A stretch of DNA of 31,532 nucleotides, from the NCBI GenBank assembly GCA_003427395.1, contig BFEA01000049.1, forward strand, positions 3,751,498 to 3,783,029. Reading direction: 5' to 3'. The notes beneath the pieces were generated by a model. That model was not told where the DNA came from. It did not search any database and saw only the letters and a list, made by a program, of their open reading frames with translations. Shown one piece after another: positions 9,237 through 18,704 of this stretch. Position numbers and translations under genes: made by a program. Source of the DNA: Chara braunii. Taxonomy: Eukaryota; Streptophyta; Charophyceae; Charales; Characeae. How positions within the stretch are numbered: the stretch's first letter is position 1; the number at the start of each line of letters is the position of its first letter.

Positions 9237-12200
9237 CTATTCTCTGCCATCTGCTCCTGATTTCCGTCTCTGCCAACTCAGTAGTAGTGACCACATTTCT
9301 TCCCTTGCCACCTTTGTTCCCTCGATTGTCTGGGTGCACCTGCGTTTCCATATCACCCACAAAGCTAGCTTCCTGAGCAGGGTGAACCATACTTCCCTGC
9401 TGCCTGTGATGTTGTTGGGGATGTTAGTTAGGAGTAGGATAGAGATAGGGGGGGCGTTAGGGGGTGGCGAGGCGAACAGGATCGACCATAGCTCACGGAC
9501 CTTCTTCCATATCCAGGTTGCTTCTGGGCAGAAGAGGCAGTGGGGGATGTCTTCGGGTGAGTCGTTGTTGCACATTGAGCAACATTATGAGCTATTAGGA
9601 TCGGAATGTTTCCCGTGTAGCCATTGGTTGACTGGAAGGGCTGCATGTGCTATTAGCCGTCGCATACTTCGGATTCTAATTGGTCTGATGAGAAGGTATT
9701 TGGTCCATGTGATGGAGATGGGGGTCGCCGTATCTAGGTTTAGTATGGTTCTCCATTTTTTTGCCAGCCTTGGACTCGGGTCTCTGGTTTGTAGCCCGAG
9801 GCTATATCCGAACTTAACGTCGTATTCTGTTATCGTCCTCGATTTAAAGGCCGCACCTAGATCCCATATCCATTCCTTTGGGTCGAATTCCAACACTTTG
9901 ATGCCAAGTTCCGACTGGAATATAAGCCAGGGTTTCTTGTGGGAGACTCTAACCTTCCTGAGGAGGTAGGTTTCTATTTGATCGTGCTGTGGTGTTTTGT
10001 TTAGGACCTCTAGTTCGTATATGTTGTGTTTGCTGATAGGGTAGGATACGAAATTGGCCTGGTAGTTAAGTCCGGTTTTGACACGAAGTGATAGGCTCTT
10101 GTAGGTGGAGTCTGTGTGGTGAGTAGTCCCTAGTCTCCTGGTTTCCATGTATGTGTCTCTTTTAGGAGGGTCATCCATGGGGGGGGGATGCTTTGGAGGA
10201 TTTCTGCCAGGTTGTTGGTCAGTAGGTGGCAGCCTTGTAAGGGAGTGCGAAGGTCCTGTGCGGTGACCCATTCTTGTCGGTCCTCGGACCACAGATGTTT
10301 GACCTGCCATACTCCTCTCTCCACCCAAGAGAGCCATCTCCGGTCTTTGGGCCGGAGGGTCCACGGTCTGCCCTCTGTGTCCTTGATCCAGGGGTTGCGG
10401 AATAGGGGTTGTCGTAGGACTTCCTCTTTGTTGCGCGGGGGTTCTTTCTTTTCTGATCTCAGACGACGCCATGCCTTCAAGATCGGTGACCAGTAGGGGG
10501 TGGGTGTTGTGGGGGGCTGAATGGGGGTCGCTGGGTTAGATTTCCTTACTGATCGGTGGGGTCGCTACTGGTGCCAAACTTCTTATGTTGTCTAAAGCCA
10601 TCTTGGTCCACGGGAGGGCTTGTTTGGTTAGGATTTTGATTGCCATTTCAATTCAAGGGCGACCGCTTCCTGTTTAGGGTCGATTATACCTAGCCCTCCT
10701 TGTGGTTTTCTAATAACAGTTTGCCAAGCTACCTTGTTTATGCAGGAGGTTCTGCTGGGATCGCCAGTCCACAGATAGCACCTGGTTCTAGCCTTCAGCT
10801 TCTTCAGGTCGTCGTCAGGGGGCCACCATATGGAGGCCATGTACCACTGAGTGGAGAATACTGCTCTGTTGATGATCAAGGCTCTCCCTAGAAGGGAGGC
10901 CTGGGCTTTGTTGCAGGTGGCTAGCCGGGTTACTACTCTGGCGAGTAGAGTCTCCCCCATTCCTTGCCAGATACCATCCTTGTTTACCATAATGCCTAAA
11001 TATCGGAGTGCTTGGTCACCTGTACTCCAAGACATTGGGGTGGATGGGTCTGGGGGTTGGGAGGGGGTGCCCTCTGCGAGCCACCACCCTTCCGTTTTCA
11101 ACCAGTTACCCTTCATTTTTGAAGCGAGTCTGAAGGCTTCCATGGCGCGCACTAGGGCCTCAACGGAGGAATTGTTAGCGCGGATGATGACCGTGAGATT
11201 GTCTGCAAACATCTGTGTTGTGGGGAGAGCAAAGTTGTGGAGGGGGCGCAAGAACGATGTTATGGCTTCCATTATGAACAGGAATATTGGGGGTGCAAGG
11301 GAGTTGCCTTGCCGGACGGATCTCGATATCGGGTAAGTATCAAACAGTATTCTGTTTATCTGCGGGGATGCCCGTGACATCCCCGTACAGTACTCTAACC
11401 CACTCTCTGAAATTTGGGCCGACTCCCATCTTCTTCATGCAGCTGTGTAGGAAGTCCCAGTTGACTTGATCGTATGTCTTTTCAAAGTCGAAGAATAAGA
11501 TCGCTGCTTGCATTCGTTTTTTTGTGATCTTCTTCGCAGCCTCGTTTAGAGCCATCACATTATCCAGGATGTATCGACCCGGGATGAATCCTACTTGGTC
11601 GATGTGAAAGCATTTGTCTGTTAGTTTTATGATTCTGTTGGCTAATGCCTTTGCTAGGATTTTGTACAACGTTGTGAGAAGTGAGATTGGTCTGTAGTTT
11701 TGAGGTCCTCCTTGTCGCCCTTTTTGTATATTAGCGACACTACACTGGTGCTTAGGAATTGGCACAAGCCTCTTTTTTCTTTGCTGTCATTGATAAAGTT
11801 CAAGAGGTTGTTGCCCAATGTTGGCCAGAACTGGCTCCATAATTCTTTGGACAGGCCATCAATTGCGGGTGCTTTGTCGTTTCCCATCTGTGACAAGGTT
11901 GTGTGTAGTTCGCCTATGGTGATTGGTTTATCCAGGTCCTCCGTTTGTTCATGGGTGATCGTTTTCTCAAGGTAGGTCATTATGTGCTGACGGGCGTTGA
12001 TATTTGTTGTTGGAGGGGGGGAGGGGGTTTTGGACTCGTAGAGGTCGGCGTAGAAGGACCTGGCTATTCTTACCATGTCTGCGCCGGCTCACTTTGTCGT
12101 GTCCTTGTCCGTTGGGTCCTTCAGCCCCTCGATTGTGTTGTTCCTTGCGTTAGCCTTTATCTTGGAGAAAAAGTACTTGGACATGGATTCATTCAAGATG

Positions 12201-13427
12201 TAGTCATTCATTCGGGCGCGTATCTGTAGGCCTCTAAGTTCCCATCTTCTCCATTGATTTAGTTCGTCCTTGGTAGATTGGAGCAGGTTGTGGTAGGAGT
12301 TGGAGGGATCGGGTGCTAGGTTGGTTTCTGCGATGTCGAGTGTGATTTGTAGTTCTTCCTTCCTATGTTTGCGTTCTGCTGCTATGCTTCTAGACTCTGC
12401 TGAGACCGTCTGAGCTAGGTCCATATAGCTGTCTATGAACCATTTGTGCCTCTCTTGGCGTTTCTTCTCGTCTTGCTGTATGAACCACCAATTCCATCTT
12501 ACTGCCTCGGTCATGCGTTCTGTGGAGAGGAGTGAGTTGTTGAGTCTGAAGAAACCTTGACCTTTTTCTACCGAAGAGATGAAGTAAGGAGCAGGTAGGT
12601 TGGTTTGTGGTCGAGCCCCTTAAGGTTGTTGCTGGTAGGATACCGGGCTCCTTGACTGCCCCTTGTAGCATGTCGGAAATTAGGAAGAAATCGATTCGTG
12701 ATAGCGACATGTGGTTAGAGCGGTTCCTCTTGACTAGGGAGAAGGCTTTCTTGCGTGAGTGGCGGATTCGGAATGGGTCGACCAGGTCGAACTTTGTCAC
12801 AATGTTTCGTAGGTGAGTGATCGGTCTTGTGGGGCCCAGCAGCACTGTCCGGGAGATGCGATCCAGGCTGGGGTCCAGTGTGGTGTTCCAGTCACCTACC
12901 ACAATTAGCGGTAGGGGGGTCTGGAATAGTGATTTGATGTGGTAAAAAAAGACTAGGCGTTAGACTTCCGTGTTGGGTGCATATAGGCTTAGGATCCTGA
13001 TCTCTTCCCCTTGCCATGTAATTTGGATACATGACCATTTGCCATTTGTTGTGTCGCCTTCGCCGTTACTCACCATACCCTCAAACCAGATTTTGGAGGT
13101 AGTCGGTACAAGGATTGTTGTGTCGCGGTTGCTTTGGTTTGTTTTGTTGGACCACAGTGTGAATGGGCATCCCCCTAGGCTTTTCTCCATGGTCCTCTTT
13201 ATTCTTGTGTGGCTAGTGAGGTTGGATAGGTGGGTCTCTTGTAGGAGAATGACGTCGGGTTTGGGCTTGGGCTTTCTTTTTTCTGTGAGGCCGAGTTTGA
13301 TGTCTCATAGTTTGCCGTCGTCGGTGAGGATGTTGCCCAAGCCGTTGACGTTCCAACTGTGGATCGTCAATCCTTTTGCTTGCCAATCCGTTCTCACCGT
13401 ACCAGAGTGATTATTGTTGTCAACCAT
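9237..13427 (-). pseudogene. LINE ORF2: endonuclease - reverse transcriptase - zf-RVT (broken)
   Basis: ORF2 nicks the target DNA and primes cDNA synthesis on it. The start ATG at 13427-13425 overlaps the ORF1 stop. The endonuclease shows TIHSWNVNGLGN, ILLQETHL, a GDWNTTLDPSLDR block (normally GDFN), and a C-terminal DHKPTYL that is only visible after a frameshift near 12640. RT motifs are NDKAPAIDGLSKELW, QNYRPISLLTTLYKILAKALANR, FFDFEKTYDQVNWDFL, VRQGNSLAPPIF and MFADNLTVII. The usual FADD is changed to FADN, which removes a metal-binding Asp. The C-terminus has RRLIAHAALPVNQWL and then MCNNDSPEDIPHCLF, a zf-RVT/Cys-His region. Lesions: nonsense codons near 13305, 12089, 10628 and 9585; frame changes near 12640, 11710, 11365 and 10150. 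Confidence 0.92.
13420..13427 (-). promoter_or_regulatory. ORF1 stop / ORF2 start overlap (ATGGTTGA)
   Basis: On the minus strand the ORF2 ATG (13427-13425) and the ORF1 TGA (13422-13420) overlap in the octamer ATGGTTGA, with ORF2 in the +1 frame relative to ORF1. Stop-start overlaps of this kind support termination-reinitiation in some LINEs (for example silkworm SART1). Use of this mechanism here is inferred from the arrangement. Confidence 0.7.
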
Positions 13428-14841
13428 TAGATTGCGTCTGGCGGGTTGCTGTGTGCACTTTTTTTTTCTTTTTTTTTTCCTTTGAGGTGGCGGCTATGGT
13501 GCGGAGTTCAGTTGGTGTGGGGGGGGCGTTGGGGTCTCTAATCAGCCGCTGCCGTGGTCCCTGCGCTGTCAACTCCGATTCCTCCGGTTCTCCACTGCCG
13601 TCGTTTGCCCTTCTTTCGGCGGCAGATCCTAGGCTGTATCCCCCCATGCTGCCCTCGGGTGCTGGGGTGGTACCGGTCCAGTCACTGCGCGGGGATATCT
13701 TGTCGTTCAGCCCTTCATCGTCATTGTATTCGCCCATGTGCCTATCCTCGTCTTCCGGTTCCAGGTACAACGACTCAGTTTCATCCTGTAGGGAGTGTTC
13801 TGTGAAGAGGATATGGGATCTGATGATGGTGGCCAGGGAATCGACCATGACCTCCGCTGGGCACATCTTGCCTGCAAGTGTGCTGTATGGCAGGGCGGTC
13901 ACAATGTTCCATGCTCTCCACACCAGCCCCTCGTGCAGCCTGGATTTTTCTTCTAGTTTTACGAGGATAGGTTCGAAAGATCTGGTTGTGGCGAGTTCCT
14001 GGTCGATGTATGAGTCTTCCCCGAGGGGGGCGGGGATTCCGAAGACTCCTAAGGGGGAGTCTTCGGATATGCCTTCTCTGATTGTTCTGGCCAGTGTCCG
14101 GTGGTCTCCCGCGATCGGGAAGGTGAAGGATATGTTTGTGGCTACCTGCCACTCCCCAAACTTCTTTCTGTATCGGATGGGGACCAGAGGTCTGAGTGGT
14201 TTGATGGTTTTGCGATCTGAGGTAGCTTTCTCAGTGACATGGGGGCCCTTGTTGTCTGCCACGTTTTGAATGGTGCAGTATTCTTTTCTGTGGCTTTTCG
14301 GTATTCCATGTTCTGATCAAACAGGCACTTTGTCTGAGCAGCGACGATGGCGATCTCCTGTTTGAGCGACCGCTGCTCGTTGCCATTTCCTAGCGTATCC
14401 GTCGTGATTTTTCTGGATCTCTTGATCCTGCCCTTTAATGGCTTCCACTTCTTCGGTACCATGTCTCTGATTGGGTCCTCGTGGGCCTGAGTTTCTGCAC
14501 TGGATCCGGACTCAGAGCTCGAGTTGTCTCTCTCCCTCTTCTTCTCATGATACCTGAAGGCGCTGAATTCTGACAACTCCCTCTTTTCTGTCAGGATGTT
14601 GTAGGTGTTCGTGGACGTGTGGATACCTGCTACCGGGCCTTTGCTGCTCCGGGCTGTCTTCTCCTGATGCTTCATGCATGCCACTCTGATGTCAAATTCT
14701 TTCTCCCTCTCGTTTCTGGCTCTTTCCATATATTCCTGCAGCCAGGCAATGGGGGATTCTCCCTGTTCTTTCGTTTTGCCTTCCCTGTCGCTCTTGGAGG
14801 GGGATATGTCCATTTTTTTGTGGGTACAGTCATGATCTGTT

Positions 14842-15217
14842 ATTGGGCTGGGGTCTGATTTAGTCGGGGTTTCCTGTGAGCTCTGTGTGTCAGATTGACT
14901 CAAGGTCCCACCATCGAGAATGGGCTGGGGTCTGATTGACTCAAGGTCCCACAACAGCTCTGTCTTCTGTATATTTTCCCTAGGCTACCGGGCCTCTGTC
15001 AGGATGTTGTAGGTGTTCTGGAAAATATACAGAAGACAGATTGGGCTGGGGTCTGATTTAGTCGGGGTTTCCTGCGATCAAAGAAGAAAAGAAACACGAA
15101 GACCTGTTGTGGGACCTTGAGTCAATCAGACAACAGGAATCCTAGGGAAAATATACTCTGACCCGGTGGTGGATTCCCGTGCGATCAAAGAAGAAAAGAA
15201 ACACGAAGACCTGTTGT
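14842..15217. repeat. Mosaic of short direct and inverted duplications
   Basis: Direct pairs: 14842-14876 with 15040-15074 (35 bp); 14893-14911 with 14934-14952; 15074-15110 with 15181-15217 (37 bp); 14588-14610 with 14996-15018 (23 bp). Inverted pairs: 14934-14957 with 15104-15127 (24 bp); 14959-14979 with 15020-15040 (21 bp); 14970-14984 with 15141-15155 (15 bp). An 11-bp block CCCTAGGCTAC at 14978 recurs at 15675 between two poly(T) runs. The patch interrupts LINE ORF1. All source pieces are local. Confidence 0.92.
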
Positions 15218-16032
15218 CGACCTCTGTTTTGATGTCCTCATGTTCTTGGATGGTTTTCACCATCCATTTTCTTTTCTCGATGGGGGAGAGTCTTGCCCCG
15301 GCGTTGGAGAAGGAGAAGATGAGAGCATGCTTCTCATATGTCGCATTGGTGTCGGCGATCTTGTCTTTTGGGTATGCCCAGGTGGTCACTTCCTCGTCGG
15401 TGTTGTCCTTCACATTCCTGACTGTGATTGTGACTTTCTCCCCTTTGATTTTTGGGGCTTCCAACAGAAATCGAAGTGTCTTGTGATCTACGTTGGATGC
15501 CATTTGGGAGGGCTCCTTTGAGGTGGCTGTTCTTGTTGCAGCTACCTTGCTGTAGCGGCGTTGGTAGGTTTGAGCCATTTCTGCGATTGCTTGTTGCTGG
15601 TAGTGTGGTGGGGTTCCTGTGTTTCTCTTTTTCTGCTTTTCGGTGGAGGTTTTTTTTTTTTTTTTTTTTTTTCCCCCTAGGCTACGTGGTCCTGTCAGGT
15701 TTTTTTTTTTTTTTTTTCAATTGATTGATTGTGAGAGTTAGATGCGTCGCGTTAGTCCACGTGTAGAGAAGAATAATAAAAAATAAAGGGTGCGATTTTT
15801 CCTTCTTTTTTTCTTTTCCTGTGCGGCAGTCTTAATTCACATTCGAGTCACTATAGGATGTGGTTGCATACGTGCAGTAGGAGGGGGGGGGGGTACAGTG
15901 GACCTACCACGTGGACTGCGGCTGCATGCATGCAGCCTTGGTGGCCTGGTCGGGACTATGCCCGGCTGGGATTGGGTGGCGGGGGAGTTGAGTCCTATGT
16001 GCTAAGCGGGAGGGGGGGTGGGTTGGGGGTTG

Positions 16033-16124
16033 NNNNNNNNNNNNNNNNNNNNNNNNNNNNNNNNNNNNNNNNNNNNNNNNNNNNNNNNNNNNNNNNNNNN
16101 NNNNNNNNNNNNNNNNNNNNNNNN
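16033..16124. other. Assembly gap (92 N)
   Basis: A run of N of 92 bases. The right edge joins directly to a foreign LTR fragment and an adapter, so both the gap size and the join are doubtful. Confidence 0.99.
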
Positions 16125-16247
16125 CGAATTTCCAAACAGGCAGGTCTCTCGGTTAGCCCTCAGCCAAACAAAATTACTAAACTAACCCTACGGTTAGTGT
16201 ACAGCCTCGCAGTCAATCTCGGCAGCAGAAATCAGCAAGTCATTGCA
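16125..16247 (-). repeat. Stray LTR terminus identical to that of element B
   Basis: These 123 bases appear identical to 24468-24590, the outer end of element B's 3' LTR, and the match ends exactly at the LTR terminus (CATTGCA). After it comes TACCTAGGAAC in place of element B's internal sequence. So this is the end of another LTR copy plus 11 bases of its flank, cut by the library adapter. It most likely does not belong in the LINE. Confidence 0.9.
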
Positions 16248-16258
16248 TACCTAGGAAC

Positions 16259-16296
16259 CTGTCTCTTATACACATCTAGATGTGTATAAGAGACAG
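16259..16296. other. Tn5/Nextera mate-pair junction adapter (contaminant)
   Basis: CTGTCTCTTATACACATCT followed immediately by its reverse complement AGATGTGTATAAGAGACAG. These are two 19-bp Tn5 mosaic ends head to head, the known circularisation junction of Nextera mate-pair libraries. It is not natural sequence of this organism. Confidence 0.98.
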
Positions 16297-17000
16297 GTTT
16301 GGCGGGAGGGGTGAGCAGGTGTGGTGGGCACAGGTCGAGTGTACCGGTGTTAGTTCGTGGCGGCTGCAGATCTCGGCTGGAATCTTGCATTCAGCTGCTG
16401 GCGGGTGCTGGAAGGGGTTTTGGCGACTAGAAGATGCGAGATTCTTGGGTCTCAATCCACCGGCTTTCTCGCGATGGGGGGCGTGGCTGGCTTGAAGATG
16501 TGGTTGAAGCTCTGGATCCGTCTTCTGTTCTCTCTCTCTCTCCCTCCCTTCCTCTCACTCTCTCCCTCTCTCTCTCTCTCCCTCTGTCTCTCTCTCTCTC
16601 TCCCTCCTTTCTCTGTGGTCGAAGTTCGGCTTGGTCCCCTGTAGTCTTTCCTTCGGGCGCGTAGGCTGGCCGACGTTAGTTCCTTTGGGGTCTCCTCCGC
16701 TGCGCGTGGCCGCGCGGTGGCGGGTGCTCTGGCTGGCGATGTGGCCTGCGGGTGTAGCGCGTGCGTTGGGGTGACGGCTTCTTCTGGGGCTCCTCCGTTG
16801 CCCGTGGCCGTGCGATGGCGGATGCGCTGGCTGGTGATGGGGCACGCGGGCAAGGCACGCGCGTCGGGGCGGGGGTCACTGCGTTTCAAATTCGAAATGA
16901 GCGTGGCGAGGGTGGCGTGGGCGCGAGCGCGTGAGCGCTAGCGCTACGGAGTTGCGCTAACCTGCGGCGCGGGCGCGTTGATTTTTCCTTTCAGAAATCC

Positions 17001-17017
17001 AATTCTTGCTGTTTCCT
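17001..17017. repeat. LINE target-site duplication, copy 2
   Basis: AATTCTTGCTGTTTCCT, identical to 8692-8708, marks the 5' end of the LINE on the minus strand. Confidence 0.9.
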
Positions 17018-18704
17018 ATAAATTCTGATTTGCACTTTCGAGGGACACGCTCTCACCACAAGCTGGGGGTGATCTTGTTCGAATGATAAGGGGGAGTCGC
17101 GCCGGTTGAGTGATTGGGGTTAAGTTGAAGACTTCCTTCGCCAGAGCAGTGAGCCTCCAGGGGTGTAGAAATCTGTGGAATTGCCGAGAGTGTCACTAAC
17201 GTCCCCCAGATATTATCAGGGTGTTACACCTGTACTATTAAGCTCCGTGTTGCTATGCAGTGAGAGCACATAGCCATAGCACGGTGAGCTGATGCGAATG
17301 AGCGTGTGTGCTATATGAGGTACAATAGCCCAACTATGCCGTGCTAGCTAGCACAGTGAGAGCGTGCTGTGTGATCGCAGCGGAGACACAGTAACAGTGT
17401 GCTGTTTGATCACAACTGATTGGAGCTGTGATACATAAAATGCCAGGGAATCGGAATGAGGTCTTGACGTCACCGTAAATCTTAGCCAGGCTCTGAGCGT
17501 CAAAGAGATCAATCTATAGAGGGCAGTAAGGGACTGCCTGAGCTAATCTCAAACAACTCCTGGCGCAATCGTCACACCAACAACGATTCGCACAAGGTAG
17601 TGGTTGTGACCTTGACAGACTCCAGGAATAAGTTAAATCTGGACTGCGCAGAGTCAGCCAGACATCTCAACTAAGTTGGGGACTCAGCGAAGAGCTGTCT
17701 CAGCAAACAGGTGGCTCAGAAAGACTAGCAGACTTGTGGGCTCAGCGAACAACAGCTAAGAGAGTATCAACTCTGAGACAGCAGAGACAGTGACCCAGTC
17801 TTCGAGACTGAACCAGAATCTATCGAAAGCTTACAGACTCGAGGCCTAAATGATGAACAGTGGGCTTAAACAGCAAACACATAACAGGAAACACGAAGCA
17901 GTAAGCGTGGAAACTGCAGGCACCAGCGAGGCTTAGGAACAGCAAACCTCAGAAAATCTTGGCAAATAGCAGTTCACAGATTACAATCAGGAATCTGCCA
18001 AGATCAGGCTCCGGATCCGTTGGCAGACATCAACCACAAAAAAACAGTTCGTGGATGTCGGACGCCCGTGCTCTGACCCCTGAAGGCGGGCAACTGTCAT
18101 TGACGCTGCAGGATGAGGTAAGGGACTCGGCGAACTGAACAAGGGCTCAGAGAGGACTCTGCAGCGAAGATCAGTGAACTCAGCAGTATGACAGCGGACT
18201 GAGCAAAAACTCAGTGAACTCCGTTGTTGGTTGGCTCAAACTCTTCTCATATTTGAAAAAACATATTCTGTTAACTCTGTTATTCGGTCGGGGATGGTAA
18301 TGGTAGAATCAATGGGCTTGAGACTATGCCTCGGACACCGAAAGCTCTAGTATTGTACTTCAGGACCGACGGGCTCGCTACAGGCGACACACAATAGGGC
18401 ATCGGATCAGGCGCAGGCTGCAGGTCCGCTCCGTCGGTACTCAAACTGAGGCTTCGGACATGGGTTTGGGACCTTGCTTGAGGTCAGGTTGCAGCGTCGT
18501 TGCCCTGGTCACCGTTGTCTAAATAGATTGACATTTCTATTTCTACTTCTTTTACTACATTGTCTTGTTTCCAGTCTCGTTACTGAGCTAACGCAGCAGT
18601 GGCTTTGCAGGTTGCAGGAGCCTGGAAATAGCCCTCCCGCGGGTGACAAACGTGGGGTGGACATAGGGTTAGATCTGCTGGCCGGCAAACTCCTTCTCCC
18701 AGTC
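17018..18704. other. Gene-less insert, right part
   Basis: About 1.7 kb with no long open frame on either strand. It contains loosely repeated strings such as GTGCTGTxTGATCxCA (near 17366 and 17399) and several GGxCTCAGCGAAC-like copies between 17680 and 18230. It is probably the continuation of the sequence at 4795-8691, into which the LINE inserted. Its right edge abuts the Gag fragment at 18705. Confidence 0.5.

Larger units (their letters stand above)
13420..15578 (-). pseudogene. LINE ORF1 (putative RNA-binding chaperone, disrupted)
   Basis: It lies upstream of ORF2 on the same strand, where L1-type elements encode the RNA-binding ORF1 protein. I do not recognise an RRM or zinc knuckle, so the role rests on position. 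The start at 15578 (MAQTYQRRYSK) opens a block reaching 15126 with KGEKVTITVRNVKDN. A middle block, 14954-14142, is highly charged (YMERARNEREKEFD, RFRYHEKKRERDNSSSES-like stretches, KPLKGRIKRSRK). The last block, 14262-13420, ends in a lysine run (KEKKKKKK) and TGA at 13422-13420. The first break falls in a mosaic of short duplications (14842-15217); the second is a frame change near 14262-14142. ORF2's ATG lies inside the last codons. Confidence 0.75.
8708..17000 (-). mobile_element. L1-type LINE, near full length, inactive
   Basis: A non-LTR retrotransposon read on the minus strand: GC-rich 5' UTR (15579-17000), ORF1 (15578-13420), ORF2 (13427 to about 9237), 3' UTR and a 15-A tail (8708-8722). 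Matching 17-bp sequences at both outer edges are the hallmark of target-primed reverse transcription and define the element precisely. ORF2 carries an apurinic-endonuclease-like domain, RT and a C-terminal zf-RVT/CCHC-like region, the plant L1 organisation. It is dead: several frameshifts and nonsense codons, and an altered RT active site. About 260 bp (16033-16296) inside the 5' UTR are an assembly gap, a foreign LTR fragment and a library adapter, so the true length is not exactly known. Confidence 0.9.
15579..17000 (-). promoter_or_regulatory. LINE 5' UTR with GC-rich end and internal repeats
   Basis: This is the region upstream of ORF1 up to the target-site duplication. Its outer third (about 16620-16990) is very rich in G+C and CpG, as expected for a LINE's internal promoter, and contains two copies of an approximately 99-bp unit starting near 16687 and 16786 (ctcctccg...gtggccg...gctggctgg). 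It also holds a CT-rich stretch at about 16530-16612 and two poly(T) runs, 15650-15672 and 15700-15717. Open frames here are low-complexity and not supported as genes. The gap and artefact at 16033-16296 interrupt it. Confidence 0.65.

Noticed and set aside
9334-9969. 211-codon plus-strand frame
   Set aside because: It lies opposite LINE ORF2, whose RT/zf-RVT motifs are on the minus strand, and is a shadow.
13376-14269. 297-codon plus-strand frame
   Set aside because: Antisense to LINE ORF1; rich in Ser/Pro from complementing an acidic/basic protein, with no recognisable domain.
16259-16296. Perfect 38-bp palindrome as a terminator or transposon end of the organism
   Set aside because: It is exactly two Tn5 mosaic ends as used in library preparation; treated as contamination.
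16452-16941. Proline/arginine-rich frames in several registers
   Set aside because: They come from a GC-rich tandem repeat and CT-rich tract of the LINE 5' UTR; all registers look equally 'coding'.
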